Source: Nitrosomonadales bacterium
GTDB lineage: Bacteria; Pseudomonadota; Gammaproteobacteria; Burkholderiales; Gallionellaceae
Reading direction: 5' to 3'
Length of the DNA stretch: 38,899 bases
Assembly (NCBI GenBank): GCA_016213335.1
Contig: JACRAQ010000131.1
Location: forward strand, 1 to 38,899
Of the stretch, positions 13,727-23,416 are shown one piece after another. Every line of letters starts with the position of its first letter. Position 1 is the stretch's first letter. Below the pieces are notes generated by a model. The model searched no databases. It saw only the letters and a list, made by a program, of their open reading frames with translations, and was not told the DNA's origin. Made by a program: the position numbers and the translations under genes.

Positions 13727-15286
13727 ATGTCACACGTTCTGCTCTACGATACCACCCTGCGCGACGGCACGCAGCGCGAAGACATTTCTCTTTCAATTGA
13801 AGACAAGCTCGCCATCGCCAAGCGGCTGGCCGATTTCGGTATCCACTACATCGAGGGCGGCTGGCCGGGCTCCAACCCCAAGGACGCGGAGTTCTTCGCG
13901 CGCGCGGCCAAACTGGATTTCGGAGCCACCAAGCTCACTGCATTTGGCAGCACGCGCCACAAGCATACCCCGTGCGAACAGGACACCAACCTGCAAGCAT
14001 TGCTGGATGCGGCGACGCCCGCCGTCACGCTGGTGGGCAAAAGCTGGGATTACCATGTCAGCCAGGTGCTCACCACCACGCCGGAAGAGAATCTGGCAAT
14101 GATCCGCGAGAGCGTGGCCTACCTGAAGTCCAACGGGCGCGAAGTGATCTTCGACGCCGAGCATTTCTTCGATGGCTATCTCGCCAACAAGGAATTTGCG
14201 CTGGCAACACTGGAAGCCGCAGCCAGCGCCGGTGCGGACTGGCTGGTGCTGTGCGAAACCAACGGCGGACGCCTGCCGTGGCAGGTGGAAGAGATCGTGC
14301 GTGAGGTGGCACAGCGCATCAAGACGCCGCTCGGCGTGCATTGCCACAACGACAGCGGCTGCGCCGTCGCCAATTCGCTGGCCGCAGTACGCGGCGGCTG
14401 CCGCCAGGTGCAGGGCACCATCAACGGCTACGGCGAACGGGTGGGCAATGCCAACCTGGTCACCATCCTGGCCGACCTGCAACTCAAGATGGATATTCCG
14501 GTCGTTTCCCCCGAGCGTCTGCGCGAACTGACCCCGCTGTCCCGCTACGTCGCGGAAGTGGTCAACCTCAAGTTCGACGACCACGCGCCCTACACCGGCC
14601 ACAGCGCCTTCGCCCACAAGGGTGGCATCCATGTTGCGGCCATGCTCAAGGCCAGCGACACCTACCAGCACATTGACCCGAAACTGGTGGGCAACGAGAT
14701 GCGTTCCGTCATATCGGAGCTTTCCGGTCGCGGCAACATCATCTTTCAGGCGCAGGCAATGGGTATTGATCTCAAGCGCGAGGAAGCACAACGCGTGCTC
14801 AATCACATCAAGCACCTGGAGCATGAAGGTTTCACTTTCGAGGCCGCCGAAGCCAGCGTGGAGCTGATGCTGCACCGCCTGCGCCCGGACTACACCCACC
14901 CCTTCGAGCTGATCGATTTTTTCGTCATCACGGAGCGCCGACAGAGCCGCGGCCTGCTGTCAGAAGCGACAGTCAAGGTCAAAGTGGCGGGCGAAACAAA
15001 ATTCACCGCCGCCGAAGGCAACGGCCCGGTCAACGCGCTGGCTACCGCGCTGCAAGACGCGCTGATCGGCGCCTACCCCATCCTGCAAACCGTGCGCCTG
15101 ACCGACTACAAGGTGCGCATCCTCGACGGCACCACCGGCACCGCCGCCGCAACCCGCGTGCTGATTGATTTTCAGAGCGGTGGCGAAACCTGGACCACGG
15201 TCGGCGCCAGCCCCAACATCATCGAGGCGAGCTGGCGGGCACTGTCGGACAGCATGGAATACGCGCTGGTCAGGCTGGGTGAATAA
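13727..15286 (+). CDS. cimA: (R)-citramalate synthase, CimA type
   Basis: This 519-residue enzyme of the LeuA/HMG-CoA lyase-like family is predicted to condense pyruvate and acetyl-CoA to citramalate, a threonine-independent route to isoleucine. The TIM barrel starts with LYDTTLRDGTQRED (catalytic R12, metal-ligand D13) and has the metal motif H205-C-H207-ND. The C-terminal LeuA dimer/regulatory domain (about 375-515) should confer isoleucine feedback. The longer sequence and the GGWPGSNPKD segment distinguish the CimA type from 2-isopropylmalate synthase. A homocitrate-synthase-like role is the main alternative. Its ribosome site is weak. A gap of 128 bases separates it from the divergent pepD. 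Confidence 0.9.
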   Translation: MSHVLLYDTTLRDGTQREDISLSIEDKLAIAKRLADFGIHYIEGGWPGSNPKDAEFFARAAKLDFGATKLTAFGSTRHKHTPCEQDTNLQALLDAATPAVTLVGKSWDYHVSQVLTTTPEENLAMIRESVAYLKSNGREVIFDAEHFFDGYLANKEFALATLEAAASAGADWLVLCETNGGRLPWQVEEIVREVAQRIKTPLGVHCHNDSGCAVANSLAAVRGGCRQVQGTINGYGERVGNANLVTILADLQLKMDIPVVSPERLRELTPLSRYVAEVVNLKFDDHAPYTGHSAFAHKGGIHVAAMLKASDTYQHIDPKLVGNEMRSVISELSGRGNIIFQAQAMGIDLKREEAQRVLNHIKHLEHEGFTFEAAEASVELMLHRLRPDYTHPFELIDFFVITERRQSRGLLSEATVKVKVAGETKFTAAEGNGPVNALATALQDALIGAYPILQTVRLTDYKVRILDGTTGTAAATRVLIDFQSGGETWTTVGASPNIIEASWRALSDSMEYALVRLGE

Positions 15287-15328
15287 AAAAACCGAGCGGC
15301 TAGAGCAACCACAGAACAGGCGCACCCG

Positions 15329-16753
15329 ATGAATTCCTCCTCAATCCCGCAAGCCTTCCAGACAGCACTGGGGCATTACCAGGCCGGGCGAGTGCCCCAG
15401 GCCGTCGCCATTTTCCAGCAGATACTCCAGGCGGAGCCCAGCCATCCTGACGCCTTGCATTTCCTGGGCGTGATCTCCCTGCAGGGCGGAAACCTGGCGG
15501 GCGCCATCGAACTGATCGGCAAGGCGATCCACGTAAAACCGAACAGCCTGATGCATTACAACCTGGGCCTCGCGCTCAGGGCGCAAGGCAAACTGGATGA
15601 CGCCGCCGCCAGCTACCGCAAGGCGATTGCGCTCCAGCCGGGCTACGCCGAGGCGCACTTCAACCTGGGGAATGTGCTCCAGAAGCAAGGCAAGCTGGAG
15701 GACGCAGTCGCCAGCTACCGCAAGGCGCTCGCGCTCAAGCCGGATTGGGTGGATGCGCACAACAACCTGGGCAGCGCGCTCCAGGAGCAAGGCAAGCTGG
15801 ATGCGGCGATTGCCAGCTACCGCAGGGCGATCGCGCTCAAGCCGGGATTCGCCAATGCGCACAATAACCTGGGGATCGCGCTCCAGAAGCAGGGCAAGCC
15901 GGAAGACGCGGCTGCCAGTTACCACAGGGCAATCTCGCTCAAACCGGACTATGCCGATGCGCACAAGAACCTGGGCAGCGTGTTCCAGGACCAGGGCCAG
16001 ATGGATAAGGCGATGGAGTGCTACCGCAAGGCGATCAGCCTGGACCCAAAAAACGAAAGTGTGGCGCACCTCATTTCAGCCCTGGCTGCCAAGACCACCG
16101 AGCGCGCCCCGAGCCAATATGTCGAAAAACTGTTTGACGGCTACGCGAACACCTTCGATACGCATCTGGTTCAGGGCCTCAGCTATAAGATGCCGTCCGA
16201 ACTGCTCACCCTCCTCAAGCGGGCTGCAGACTTGCCTGCCGGGGAATGGGACGTGCTGGACCTGGGCTGCGGCACCGGGCTGGCGGGCTCGGAAATCTCG
16301 CCTCATGCCCGGCAACTGGTCGGCGTGGATCTTTCTTCCAACATGCTGGAAAGAGCGCAGGCGCGAAACGTTTATCACCGCCTCGTACATGCCGATTTGC
16401 TGCCCATGATGCGCGGCGAGACGCCATCCAGCTACGACCTGGTTATTGCCGCCGATGTGTTCGTGTATCTGGGCAGGCTCGATGAAATTGTCTCCGAGGC
16501 CGGACGCCTGCTGCGCGCGGGCGGTTATTTCATGTTTTCCGTCGAGGCGCTCGACGCGCTGCCTGGCGGTGCGGAAGAAGAATCCGGATACCGGCTGAAT
16601 CCCTCGGGGCGATATGCGCACTCTGCAAGCTATCTGGAAAAACTGGCTGCCGCAAACGGCTTCTGCCCCCTCAGCATGATTTCCACGCCGGTACGCATGG
16701 AAAAGGGTACGCCGATTCCGGCGTGGGCGGCGGTGTGGCAAAAAACAGATTAG
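15329..16753 (+). CDS. TPR-repeat protein fused to SAM-dependent methyltransferase
   Basis: This 474-residue protein has two parts. Residues about 8-242 contain six to seven 34-residue TPR units (for example NNLGSALQEQGKLDAAIASYRRAIALKP), several nearly identical to each other, including at the DNA level. Residues about 262-470 form a class I methyltransferase with motif I D309-x2-DLGCGTG and the acidic VGVDLSSNML. This arrangement matches 'predicted methyltransferase, contains TPR repeat' proteins whose substrates are unknown. The TPRs probably bind a protein partner. It lies 42 bases after cimA and overlaps the 3' end of the Lon-like gene on the other strand by four bases. There are no membrane or signal sequences. 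Confidence 0.85.
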   Translation: MNSSSIPQAFQTALGHYQAGRVPQAVAIFQQILQAEPSHPDALHFLGVISLQGGNLAGAIELIGKAIHVKPNSLMHYNLGLALRAQGKLDDAAASYRKAIALQPGYAEAHFNLGNVLQKQGKLEDAVASYRKALALKPDWVDAHNNLGSALQEQGKLDAAIASYRRAIALKPGFANAHNNLGIALQKQGKPEDAAASYHRAISLKPDYADAHKNLGSVFQDQGQMDKAMECYRKAISLDPKNESVAHLISALAAKTTERAPSQYVEKLFDGYANTFDTHLVQGLSYKMPSELLTLLKRAADLPAGEWDVLDLGCGTGLAGSEISPHARQLVGVDLSSNMLERAQARNVYHRLVHADLLPMMRGETPSSYDLVIAADVFVYLGRLDEIVSEAGRLLRAGGYFMFSVEALDALPGGAEEESGYRLNPSGRYAHSASYLEKLAAANGFCPLSMISTPVRMEKGTPIPAWAAVWQKTD

Positions 16754-19188
16754 CTTGCCGGACGTTTTTTTCGCGCCGGGCGGCGCTTTTGCACTGCGCC
16801 AGAATAAGCCTGGCGCATCATTGAAAGCTGCATCAGTTGCGCCGCCACCAGATAGTTGATCGAGCCCTGCGGCACACGGCCTTCCGCGTCCGGTTTGCCG
16901 GCAGGGAATTTGGTCAGCAGTTCCATCGCCTGATCCACGTCTTCCACGGCATAAACGTGGAAGCGGCCCGCGCCTGCCGTTTCCACCACATCCTGTCGCA
17001 GCATCAGGTGCCTGACGTTGGCGGCGGGGATCAGCACACCCTGCTTGCCGGTCAGGCCCCGTGCCTTGCACACGTCGAAATAGCCTTCGATTTTTTCGTT
17101 GACCGCGCCGATCGCCTGCACCTGTCCATATTGATTGACCGAGCCGGTCACCGCCAGCCCCTGCTCGATCGGCAGCCCAGACAGGGCGGAGAGCAGCGCG
17201 CATAATTCGGCGAGCGATGCGCTGTCCCCTTCCACCGTGCTGTAGGATTGCTCGAACACCAGGCTGGCGGTAAGTGACAACGGCGTGTTGTGGGAATAGC
17301 GGGTGGCAAGAAACGAGGTGAGGATCAGCACGCCCTTGGAATGGATCGCGCCGCTCAGCGCCACTTCGCGCTCGATGTCTATCACGTCGCCTTCACCCAG
17401 GCGGGTGGTGGCGGTAATGCGCACCGGGTGGGCGAACATCAGGTTGCCCAGGTTGATCGCGGCCAGGCCGTTGATCTGCCCGACATGCAGGCCGTCGGTA
17501 TCTATCAGCACCGTGCCTTCGAGAATGTCGTCGAGGCTGGATTTGCGCAAGCGGTCGGCGCGGTGGATTTGCGCGTCAATCGCGCTTTGCACATCTTCCG
17601 CGTCCACCGTTTCCCGTTTCGCGCCCTCCGCGAAGTGGCCGGCTTCGATCAGCAGATCGTTCAGGCTGCGGCTGTGGGTGAGCAGCTTGGCGGAATCGCC
17701 CGCCATACGCGCGCTGTGCTCGATCAGGCGCGCCACTGCCCGGCGATCGAAGGCGCGTAATCCCTGCCTGCGCACCAGCGCCGCGATCATGCGCGCGTAC
17801 AACAGGGTGTTTTCCGGGTTGCGCTCCAGCTCGTCATCGAAATCTGCCGCCACCTTGAACAGGTCGGTGAAGTCCGGGTCAAGCTGGTGCAGCAGATAAT
17901 AAAAAATCCGCTCGCCGAACAGCACCACCTTCAAATCAAGCGGGATCGGCTGCGGCTGCAGCGACAGCGTGCTGACCAGCCCGAAAATCTCGCCCAGCGA
18001 TTCGATGCGGATTTCGCGCGCCAGCAGCGCGCGCTTCAGCCCTTCCCATGCGTAGGGCTGAGTCAGCAGCTTGCCAGCATCCAGAATCAGGTAACCGCCG
18101 TTGGCGCGGTGCAGCGCCCCGCTCTTGATGAGGTTGAAATTGGTGACCAGCATGCCCATGTGCGCGAGGTGTTCGATGCGCCCGAGCAGGTTCTGGTAGG
18201 TAGAGTGGTTTTCAAACACCACTGGCGCACCCGCCGATCCGCCATGGTCAACCAGAAGATTGACCTGATAGCGCTGCAGCGGCGTGGCGACCACCACCCC
18301 GGTCAGATCGTCGGCCGATTTCTGCTCGCGGAATTCGCCGGCGCTCTCGATAATGTCGGCCCGCACTGCCTCGAAAAAAGCGAGGATTTCCGGCAAGTCC
18401 AGGTACTGCGCGCGCAATTCCTCGATCAGGTGCCCCGCCGCAAGCGAGAGCGTTTCGCGGTTGAGTTCACGGATTCTGGTCTGGTGCTCGCGCTGCATGC
18501 GCGGTATCTGGTGGACAACTTTGCGCAGCTTTTCATCGAAGCGCTCAATCATCTGGTTGAAGCGCTGCTGCTCTTCCTCTGGCAGCTTGCCGAATTCGTC
18601 CGGGTCGACAATTTCCCCATCCTTGAACGGCGCAAGGGCAAAACCCTTTTGTGTCTGGATCAGCGCAACTCCCTGCTCGCGCGCTTCCTCCCCCAGATCC
18701 TCAAACATTTTTTCCTGGCGGCGCTTGAATTCCTCGCTCAACGCCTCGATGCGGTTGCGGTATTCTTCCCCCTCGAACACTGCCGGGATGACGCTGCCGA
18801 ACTCTTCGACGAACTGCCGCATGTGGCGCTGGAACTGCGCACCGCGGCCTGGAGGCAGCTTCACCGCGCGGGGTTTGTTGGCTTGCTCGAAGTTGTTCAG
18901 GTAACACCAGTCACCTGGGGGGGGCTCGGACGCAGCCCTGCCCTCGATTTCTTTGCGTGTCAGGGTATAGCGTCCAGAGCCGGCGCGGCCGAGCACAAAA
19001 ATGTTGTATCCGTCGTGGCGGATGCCGACACCAAACCGGATGGCGTCCACGGCCCGGGCTTGCCCGATGATTTCGTTCAAATCATCGAGTTCGGCGGTGG
19101 TTGCAAATGCGAGAAGTTCCGGATCGCAGTACCGGTACAGCAATTCCGGCGCGAGCGGTTTAATCCTGAGGCGAGTTGGTTTCTTCAT
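16750..19188 (-). CDS. Lon-type ATP-dependent protease (LonB/YcbZ-like)
   Basis: This 812-residue protein belongs to the Lon family variant typified by E. coli YcbZ/LonH. It has an N-terminal region, an ATPase core interrupted by a long helical insertion (about 130-290), and a C-terminal Lon protease domain (about 570-780). The catalytic Ser is S656 in EGDSASLAEL and the Lys partner is K699 in GAVNEKIEG, 43 residues apart, exactly as in classical Lon. The Walker A equivalent is GRAGSGRYT, where Arg replaces the usual Lys, as is common in this subfamily. The tail is Lys/Arg-rich. It should act in the cytosol in protein turnover. It is followed 15 bases after its start by an unrelated thioredoxin gene on the same strand. 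Confidence 0.88.
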   Translation of the reverse strand: MKKPTRLRIKPLAPELLYRYCDPELLAFATTAELDDLNEIIGQARAVDAIRFGVGIRHDGYNIFVLGRAGSGRYTLTRKEIEGRAASEPPPGDWCYLNNFEQANKPRAVKLPPGRGAQFQRHMRQFVEEFGSVIPAVFEGEEYRNRIEALSEEFKRRQEKMFEDLGEEAREQGVALIQTQKGFALAPFKDGEIVDPDEFGKLPEEEQQRFNQMIERFDEKLRKVVHQIPRMQREHQTRIRELNRETLSLAAGHLIEELRAQYLDLPEILAFFEAVRADIIESAGEFREQKSADDLTGVVVATPLQRYQVNLLVDHGGSAGAPVVFENHSTYQNLLGRIEHLAHMGMLVTNFNLIKSGALHRANGGYLILDAGKLLTQPYAWEGLKRALLAREIRIESLGEIFGLVSTLSLQPQPIPLDLKVVLFGERIFYYLLHQLDPDFTDLFKVAADFDDELERNPENTLLYARMIAALVRRQGLRAFDRRAVARLIEHSARMAGDSAKLLTHSRSLNDLLIEAGHFAEGAKRETVDAEDVQSAIDAQIHRADRLRKSSLDDILEGTVLIDTDGLHVGQINGLAAINLGNLMFAHPVRITATTRLGEGDVIDIEREVALSGAIHSKGVLILTSFLATRYSHNTPLSLTASLVFEQSYSTVEGDSASLAELCALLSALSGLPIEQGLAVTGSVNQYGQVQAIGAVNEKIEGYFDVCKARGLTGKQGVLIPAANVRHLMLRQDVVETAGAGRFHVYAVEDVDQAMELLTKFPAGKPDAEGRVPQGSINYLVAAQLMQLSMMRQAYSGAVQKRRPARKKRPAS

Positions 19189-19203
19189 GTCGAGCCAATA
19201 ATT

Positions 19204-19671
19204 TCAGGGCTGTTTCTTGCTCCTGGACTGGATATATTCTTCCACGATTGCCCGGGTGATCGCCCCTTCCTGGTAGCCGGTTGGCTTGCCTGCCGGGTCA
19301 AACAGCACAGTGGTCGGCAAGGATCCTATCTCACTCACCTGCGCCGCCATTTTGTAGTCGCCCAGTATTATCGGGTACGAAATAGCGTGCTTGGCGGCAA
19401 AATCCGTCACCCCTTTGGGCGAGGCGTATTCCAGCGCGATACCAAGCACCACCAGATCGGTATCCTTGTGCGCATCATGCAGCGCGATCAGATCGGGAAT
19501 CTCGTCCAAACAAGGCGGGCACCACGTCGCCCAAAAGTTCACCAGCACCCATTTGCCCCGGTAATCGGACAGGCGCTGCATCTGCCCCCTGGTATCCTTG
19601 AAAGCGAACTCGGCTGCCGTAGCGCCGAGCGAAGCCAGCAGCAAAATCGCTAACAACAGCGCGCGCCGCAT
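19204..19671 (-). CDS. Periplasmic TlpA/ResA-like thioredoxin
   Basis: This encodes 155 residues from the ATG at 19671. A TTG at 19677 would overlap the upstream stop and adds only two residues. It has a signal peptide (about 1-20), then a thioredoxin fold with C51-PP-C54 in NFWATWCPPC and cis-Pro in GSLPTTVLF. CPPC-containing TlpA proteins are periplasmic thiol reductants, often used in cytochrome c or oxidase maturation. It is encoded directly behind yqhA (stop and start nearly touch) and ahead of the Lon-like gene on the same strand. It is distinct from the CTNC paralogue at 9709. Confidence 0.88.
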   Translation of the reverse strand: MRRALLLAILLLASLGATAAEFAFKDTRGQMQRLSDYRGKWVLVNFWATWCPPCLDEIPDLIALHDAHKDTDLVVLGIALEYASPKGVTDFAAKHAISYPIILGDYKMAAQVSEIGSLPTTVLFDPAGKPTGYQEGAITRAIVEEYIQSRSKKQP

Positions 19672-19673
19672 AA

Positions 19674-20240
19674 TCAATGGGTTTCCCCGCGTTCGGTTTC
19701 CACTGACGATTTGGCGCCATGCTCGGAAGAATGGGTCAAATAGAGCGCCAGCGCGACCAGGGCGATGCTGCCGCCCAGATAAAGCAGGTCTATCGGGGAA
19801 GACATTTGCATGTTCAGCGCCTCTTCGAACAGCGTGACGATCATGATCATGATAATCACCTTGGCCAGGCGCGATTTCAAATCGTCCAGGTTGCTGATTA
19901 CCAGTATCTTGCTCGAAGCCTTGCTGCCATGCGCCTGGTTGATATCACTGATGAACAGCTCGTACAGGCCGAGCGAAAAAATCAGCATCACGGTTGCCAG
20001 CAGATAGCCGTCCACCACCTCGACAATGTGCGTCACCGTGCTGTCGTGCAGAACCTTGCGCGCTTCGTTGGTCAAGCCCGGGTCAGCGTAATGCAGGGTA
20101 TGCTGCACCAGATATACCACGTCCACCGTGGCGATGTAGAAAATGGCGAAGCCCGCGAACAGGCTGCCCACTACCGCCGCCATGATGACAAAGCGGCTGT
20201 TCCACAGAAATCCTTCGAACAGGCCTTCCAGAAATTTCAT
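19674..20240 (-). CDS. YqhA family (UPF0114) inner-membrane protein
   Basis: This 188-residue membrane protein has three to four helices: FVIMAAVVGSLFAGFAIFYI near residue 20, LLATVMLIFSLGLYELFI near 90, a stretch starting IIMIMIVTLFEEAL near 130, and LYLGGSIALVALALYL near 150. The sequence matches the UPF0114/YqhA family (FISDINQ and ISNLDDLKSRLAKVI). Function is unknown in the family. The start has AAGGACGG upstream. It is the first gene of a probable two-gene unit with the TlpA-like gene. Confidence 0.8.
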   Translation of the reverse strand: MKFLEGLFEGFLWNSRFVIMAAVVGSLFAGFAIFYIATVDVVYLVQHTLHYADPGLTNEARKVLHDSTVTHIVEVVDGYLLATVMLIFSLGLYELFISDINQAHGSKASSKILVISNLDDLKSRLAKVIIMIMIVTLFEEALNMQMSSPIDLLYLGGSIALVALALYLTHSSEHGAKSSVETERGETH

Positions 20241-20323
20241 GTCCGTCCTTTATTTATAAACAAAAAAACAGAAGGTCATTAGAGCGCAAAAGCGGGCGGC
20301 GGACAAGCTTGAGCGCCCGACTC

Positions 20324-21547
20324 TCAGGAATCCCGGACCTCCCCGGCATACAAGTCATGTAATGTGGCAGCCGCATCGCCCGCGACATGCTGCTCGATCC
20401 GCTCGATCCAGGCGCGAATATTTTCGTCTTCGCCACGGCCTTGCGCACCCAGCGCGGACGGGTCGAGCACAAAGCGGCGATACAGCTCAACCAGCTTCAC
20501 GTGTTCTGCGTCACGTATCATCGCCCAGCCACTTCCAGCCAGCTTGCGCACCAGGCCGGCTTGCGCCAGCTTTTCAAGGATCTCTTCCAGCGAATCGTAC
20601 CCGATGTTCAGCTGCCCCGATAGCGCGGGCACGGTTTGTACCGTCCCGTCGCTCAAGCCGTCGTTCATTTGCTTGAGGACGCGCAAGGCGTAATAAAGCT
20701 GCATCGCCGGGGAAACGCTCCCGATCTGGCTGCAGCGCCAATGGGACAGCGATGCGGCAATCAGCGCGCCGGCCAAAATGGTAAGCCAGGACAAATACAC
20801 CCACAGCAAGAAAATCGGGATGCTGGCGAACGCGCCGTAGACCAATTTGTATGTCGGGAAATGCGCGATGTAAAAAGCAAAAGCACGATTCATGGACTCG
20901 AAGGCCGCAGAAGCCACCACCCCGCCGATAAAGGCATGGGAAAGCGGTACGTAGCGGTTGGGCACCACCCTGAACAGCAGGCTGAATGCCAAAGTCGTCA
21001 GCGCAACCGGCGCCACTTTCAGCACGATCACGCCAATCTCCGATATCTGTCTGGCGTGCCCCGCCGACACCCCGGCCAGCCATGAAGTGAGCGACAGGCT
21101 GCCGCCGACCAGCAAAGGCGCCAGCGTCAGCGCCGCCCAGTAAACCAGCACGCGCTGCATCAGGGCGCGCGGGCGCGACACGCGCCAGATCATGTTAAAG
21201 GCGCTATCTATCGTATGCATCATCAGCATCGCGGTGAGCGCCAGAAACACGATGCCCACCGCAGTAAGCCTGGCGGCGCTTTCTGCAAACTGTGCCATAT
21301 AGCGGGTAATCATCTTGCCGCCGGTTTCCGGCATCATGTTGGACAGGATAAAGCGCTTGATCTCGGCGGAAAAATCGTCGAATACCGGAAATGCCGAGAA
21401 CAGCGTGAGCGCGATGGTAAGCAGCGGCACCACAGACAGCAGCGTGGTAAAAGTCAGGCTGGCCGCCATTTGCGCGCAGCGATCCTGCCCAAAGCGCGCC
21501 GCAACAAAACGCAGGAAGCGCCAAAACTCTACCCAGTTCTTCTTCAT
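20324..21547 (-). CDS. YihY/RNase-BN-like family membrane protein
   Basis: This 407-residue protein has about six membrane helices in the first 280 residues and carries family landmarks such as FTTLLSVVPLLTIALTLFSAFP, FNMIWRVSRPRALMQRVLVYWA and LWVYLSWLTILAGALIAASL. A C-terminal cytoplasmic helical/winged-helix extension (about 285-407, LSGQLNIGYDSLEEILEKLAQAGLV) is usual in betaproteobacterial members. The family was once called ribonuclease BN, but that assignment is obsolete; a transport or envelope role is suspected. It is a monocistronic unit, divergent from mgtE. Confidence 0.85.
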   Translation of the reverse strand: MKKNWVEFWRFLRFVAARFGQDRCAQMAASLTFTTLLSVVPLLTIALTLFSAFPVFDDFSAEIKRFILSNMMPETGGKMITRYMAQFAESAARLTAVGIVFLALTAMLMMHTIDSAFNMIWRVSRPRALMQRVLVYWAALTLAPLLVGGSLSLTSWLAGVSAGHARQISEIGVIVLKVAPVALTTLAFSLLFRVVPNRYVPLSHAFIGGVVASAAFESMNRAFAFYIAHFPTYKLVYGAFASIPIFLLWVYLSWLTILAGALIAASLSHWRCSQIGSVSPAMQLYYALRVLKQMNDGLSDGTVQTVPALSGQLNIGYDSLEEILEKLAQAGLVRKLAGSGWAMIRDAEHVKLVELYRRFVLDPSALGAQGRGEDENIRAWIERIEQHVAGDAAATLHDLYAGEVRDS

Positions 21548-21791
21548 GGCCAGCCCAATTATTCAGGCGCCATTATAGGCGTGGGGGTATGAAACAGCGC
21601 ATCACGATATTTTCCAGCAGTGCCATGCGGGCTTCCCTTCCGGATTCCAGCCGGATTTTATAGAGAATGGCTGGAAGGGTACAACAAGGCCACGCGATGC
21701 CGGCGAGGCAGACTCCCTCCATTTCCCGCGCGCCACCCGGCCAATTTCTTTACAATAGCCGCAAACTTGAAGTCCTGCTGGGCGGCATGCC

Positions 21792-23246
21792 ATGAGCGAT
21801 AACCAAGAACCGCATTACACCGAAAATGTGCAGGAACACCTGTTGCAGGTGCAGCACTTGCTGGAAAAGCACGCCCTGGTGGAAGCGGTGGCGCACCAGC
21901 AGGAAATCCCGCGCGCAGAGCGCCACGAGCTAATTGATCAATTGCTGCACAAGCGCCATCTGGCAGAGCTCCGCGAGATGCTCTCCAGCCTGCACCCCGC
22001 CGATATCGCCTACATTCTGGAAGCGCTGCCCATCGAGCAGCGCTTGCTGGTGTGGGACCAGGTCAAGGCAGATCGCGACGGCGAAATCCTGATTGAAGTT
22101 TCCGACGCGGTGCGCGAGTCGCTGATCGCGACCATGAGCCGCGATGAACTGCGCGAAGCGGCCGAACAGCTCGACACCGACGAGATCGCTGATCTGGCAC
22201 CGGACTTGCCGCAAGCGGTAATGCGCGACGTGTTCAAATCGCTGCCCATCGAAGAGCGCGAGCAGTTGCGTGCAGCGATTTCCTACCCGGAGGATACGGT
22301 CGGCGCCCTGATGGATTTCGACATGGTGACCATCCGCGAGGATGTAACGCTGGAAGTCGTGTCGCGCTACCTGCGCCGCTTCGATGACCTGCCGGACCAC
22401 ACCGACCAGCTGTTCGTGGTGGACCGGGACGATATATTCAAGGGAGTACTACCGCTCAATCTGCTGCTGGTGAATGAACCGGAGGCGGGAGTCGAGACGC
22501 TGATGGTTTCGGAGACCATCGTTCTCCATCCGGACGACAAGGCCGAGCAGGCGGCACAGGCATTCGAGCGCTACGACCTGGTTTCCGCGCCGGTAGTGGA
22601 CGAGGATGGCAAGCTGATCGGACGCGTCACGGTGAACACGGTGGTGGATTACATCCGTTCGGAATCGGAAAGCGATGTGTTGAACCTGGCGGGTTTGCGC
22701 GAAGAAGAAGACATTTTCGCCTCGGTGTGGAAGAGCGCGAAGAACCGCTGGATGTGGCTCGCACTCAACCTGTGCACGGCGTTTTTCGCCTCGCGGGTAA
22801 TCGGCAGCTTCGAGAGCACCATCGAAAAATTTGTCGCGCTCGCCACGCTGATGCCGATTGTCGCGGGCATCGCGGGGAACTCTGCGAATCAGACTACCAC
22901 CATCATCATCCGTTCGCTGGCACTGGGGCAGATCACTTCTACCAACACGCGGCGGCTGATCGGCAAAGAACTCGCCATCGGCGGGTTGAACGGGCTGGTC
23001 TGGGGCGGCGTGGCAGGATTATTCGCTTACTTCCTGTACAAAAGCGTTCTGATCGGCCTGATATTGACCGGTGCCATGCTTCTCAATCTGCTGCTCGGTG
23101 CGCTGGCCGCGATGCTCATCCCATTCGCCATGCAGCGGCTTGGCCGAGACCCTGCGATCGGCTCCAGCGTGATGCTCACCGCCATAACCGACAGTGGCGG
23201 TTTTTTCATCTTCCTCGGTTTGGCGACTCTATTCCTGAGCCGTTAA
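21792..23246 (+). CDS. mgtE: Magnesium transporter MgtE
   Basis: This 484-residue Mg2+ channel has the complete MgtE layout. An N-domain of helical repeats is present (about 20-145, LHPADIAYILEALPIEQRLLVW), then two CBS domains (about 150-285), then the plug helix and a five-helix pore domain (about 300-484). The pore domain includes the conserved PIVAGIAGNSANQTTTIIIRSLALG segment with the selectivity region (landmark only). Cytosolic Mg2+ binding by the N and CBS domains normally closes the pore. The upstream 240 bases are free of genes; I saw no M-box riboswitch there. Confidence 0.93.
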   Translation: MSDNQEPHYTENVQEHLLQVQHLLEKHALVEAVAHQQEIPRAERHELIDQLLHKRHLAELREMLSSLHPADIAYILEALPIEQRLLVWDQVKADRDGEILIEVSDAVRESLIATMSRDELREAAEQLDTDEIADLAPDLPQAVMRDVFKSLPIEEREQLRAAISYPEDTVGALMDFDMVTIREDVTLEVVSRYLRRFDDLPDHTDQLFVVDRDDIFKGVLPLNLLLVNEPEAGVETLMVSETIVLHPDDKAEQAAQAFERYDLVSAPVVDEDGKLIGRVTVNTVVDYIRSESESDVLNLAGLREEEDIFASVWKSAKNRWMWLALNLCTAFFASRVIGSFESTIEKFVALATLMPIVAGIAGNSANQTTTIIIRSLALGQITSTNTRRLIGKELAIGGLNGLVWGGVAGLFAYFLYKSVLIGLILTGAMLLNLLLGALAAMLIPFAMQRLGRDPAIGSSVMLTAITDSGGFFIFLGLATLFLSR

Positions 23247-23327
23247 CCAAACGCCCGCAAAGCCCTCACTCGCACCGGAAAGCGAGCAGCCCATATTCGC
23301 TGTAGCTGTAAGGGTAAAACAAACTGC

Positions 23328-23350
23328 CTGTTGTAACAGGACCAACAGGT
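23328..23350. other. Alternative small hairpins in mgtE / H1-like intergenic gap
   Basis: CCTGTTG (23328-23334) can pair either with AACAGG at 23336-23341 or with CAACAGG at 23344-23350, so two mutually exclusive hairpins are possible. No T-run follows on either strand. It lies in the 170-base gap downstream of mgtE and downstream of the H1-like gene, which are convergent. It may serve as a shared 3'-end structure, but this is weak. Confidence 0.25.
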
Positions 23351-23416
23351 CAAAAGTAAAGAGCAGCGCGCAAAAGGGCGGAGACGCTACTCGGTGCCCA
23401 CCCAAATCGCGGGTAA

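Noticed and set aside
17887-19653. 588-residue plus-strand frame opposite the Lon-like gene
   Set aside because: Antisense shadow of a high-GC gene. It matches no family, while the minus strand encodes a complete Lon-type protein with its catalytic pair.
21548-21791. Possible magnesium riboswitch upstream of mgtE
   Set aside because: I could not find the conserved M-box pattern, and such riboswitches are mainly known from Gram-positive bacteria.
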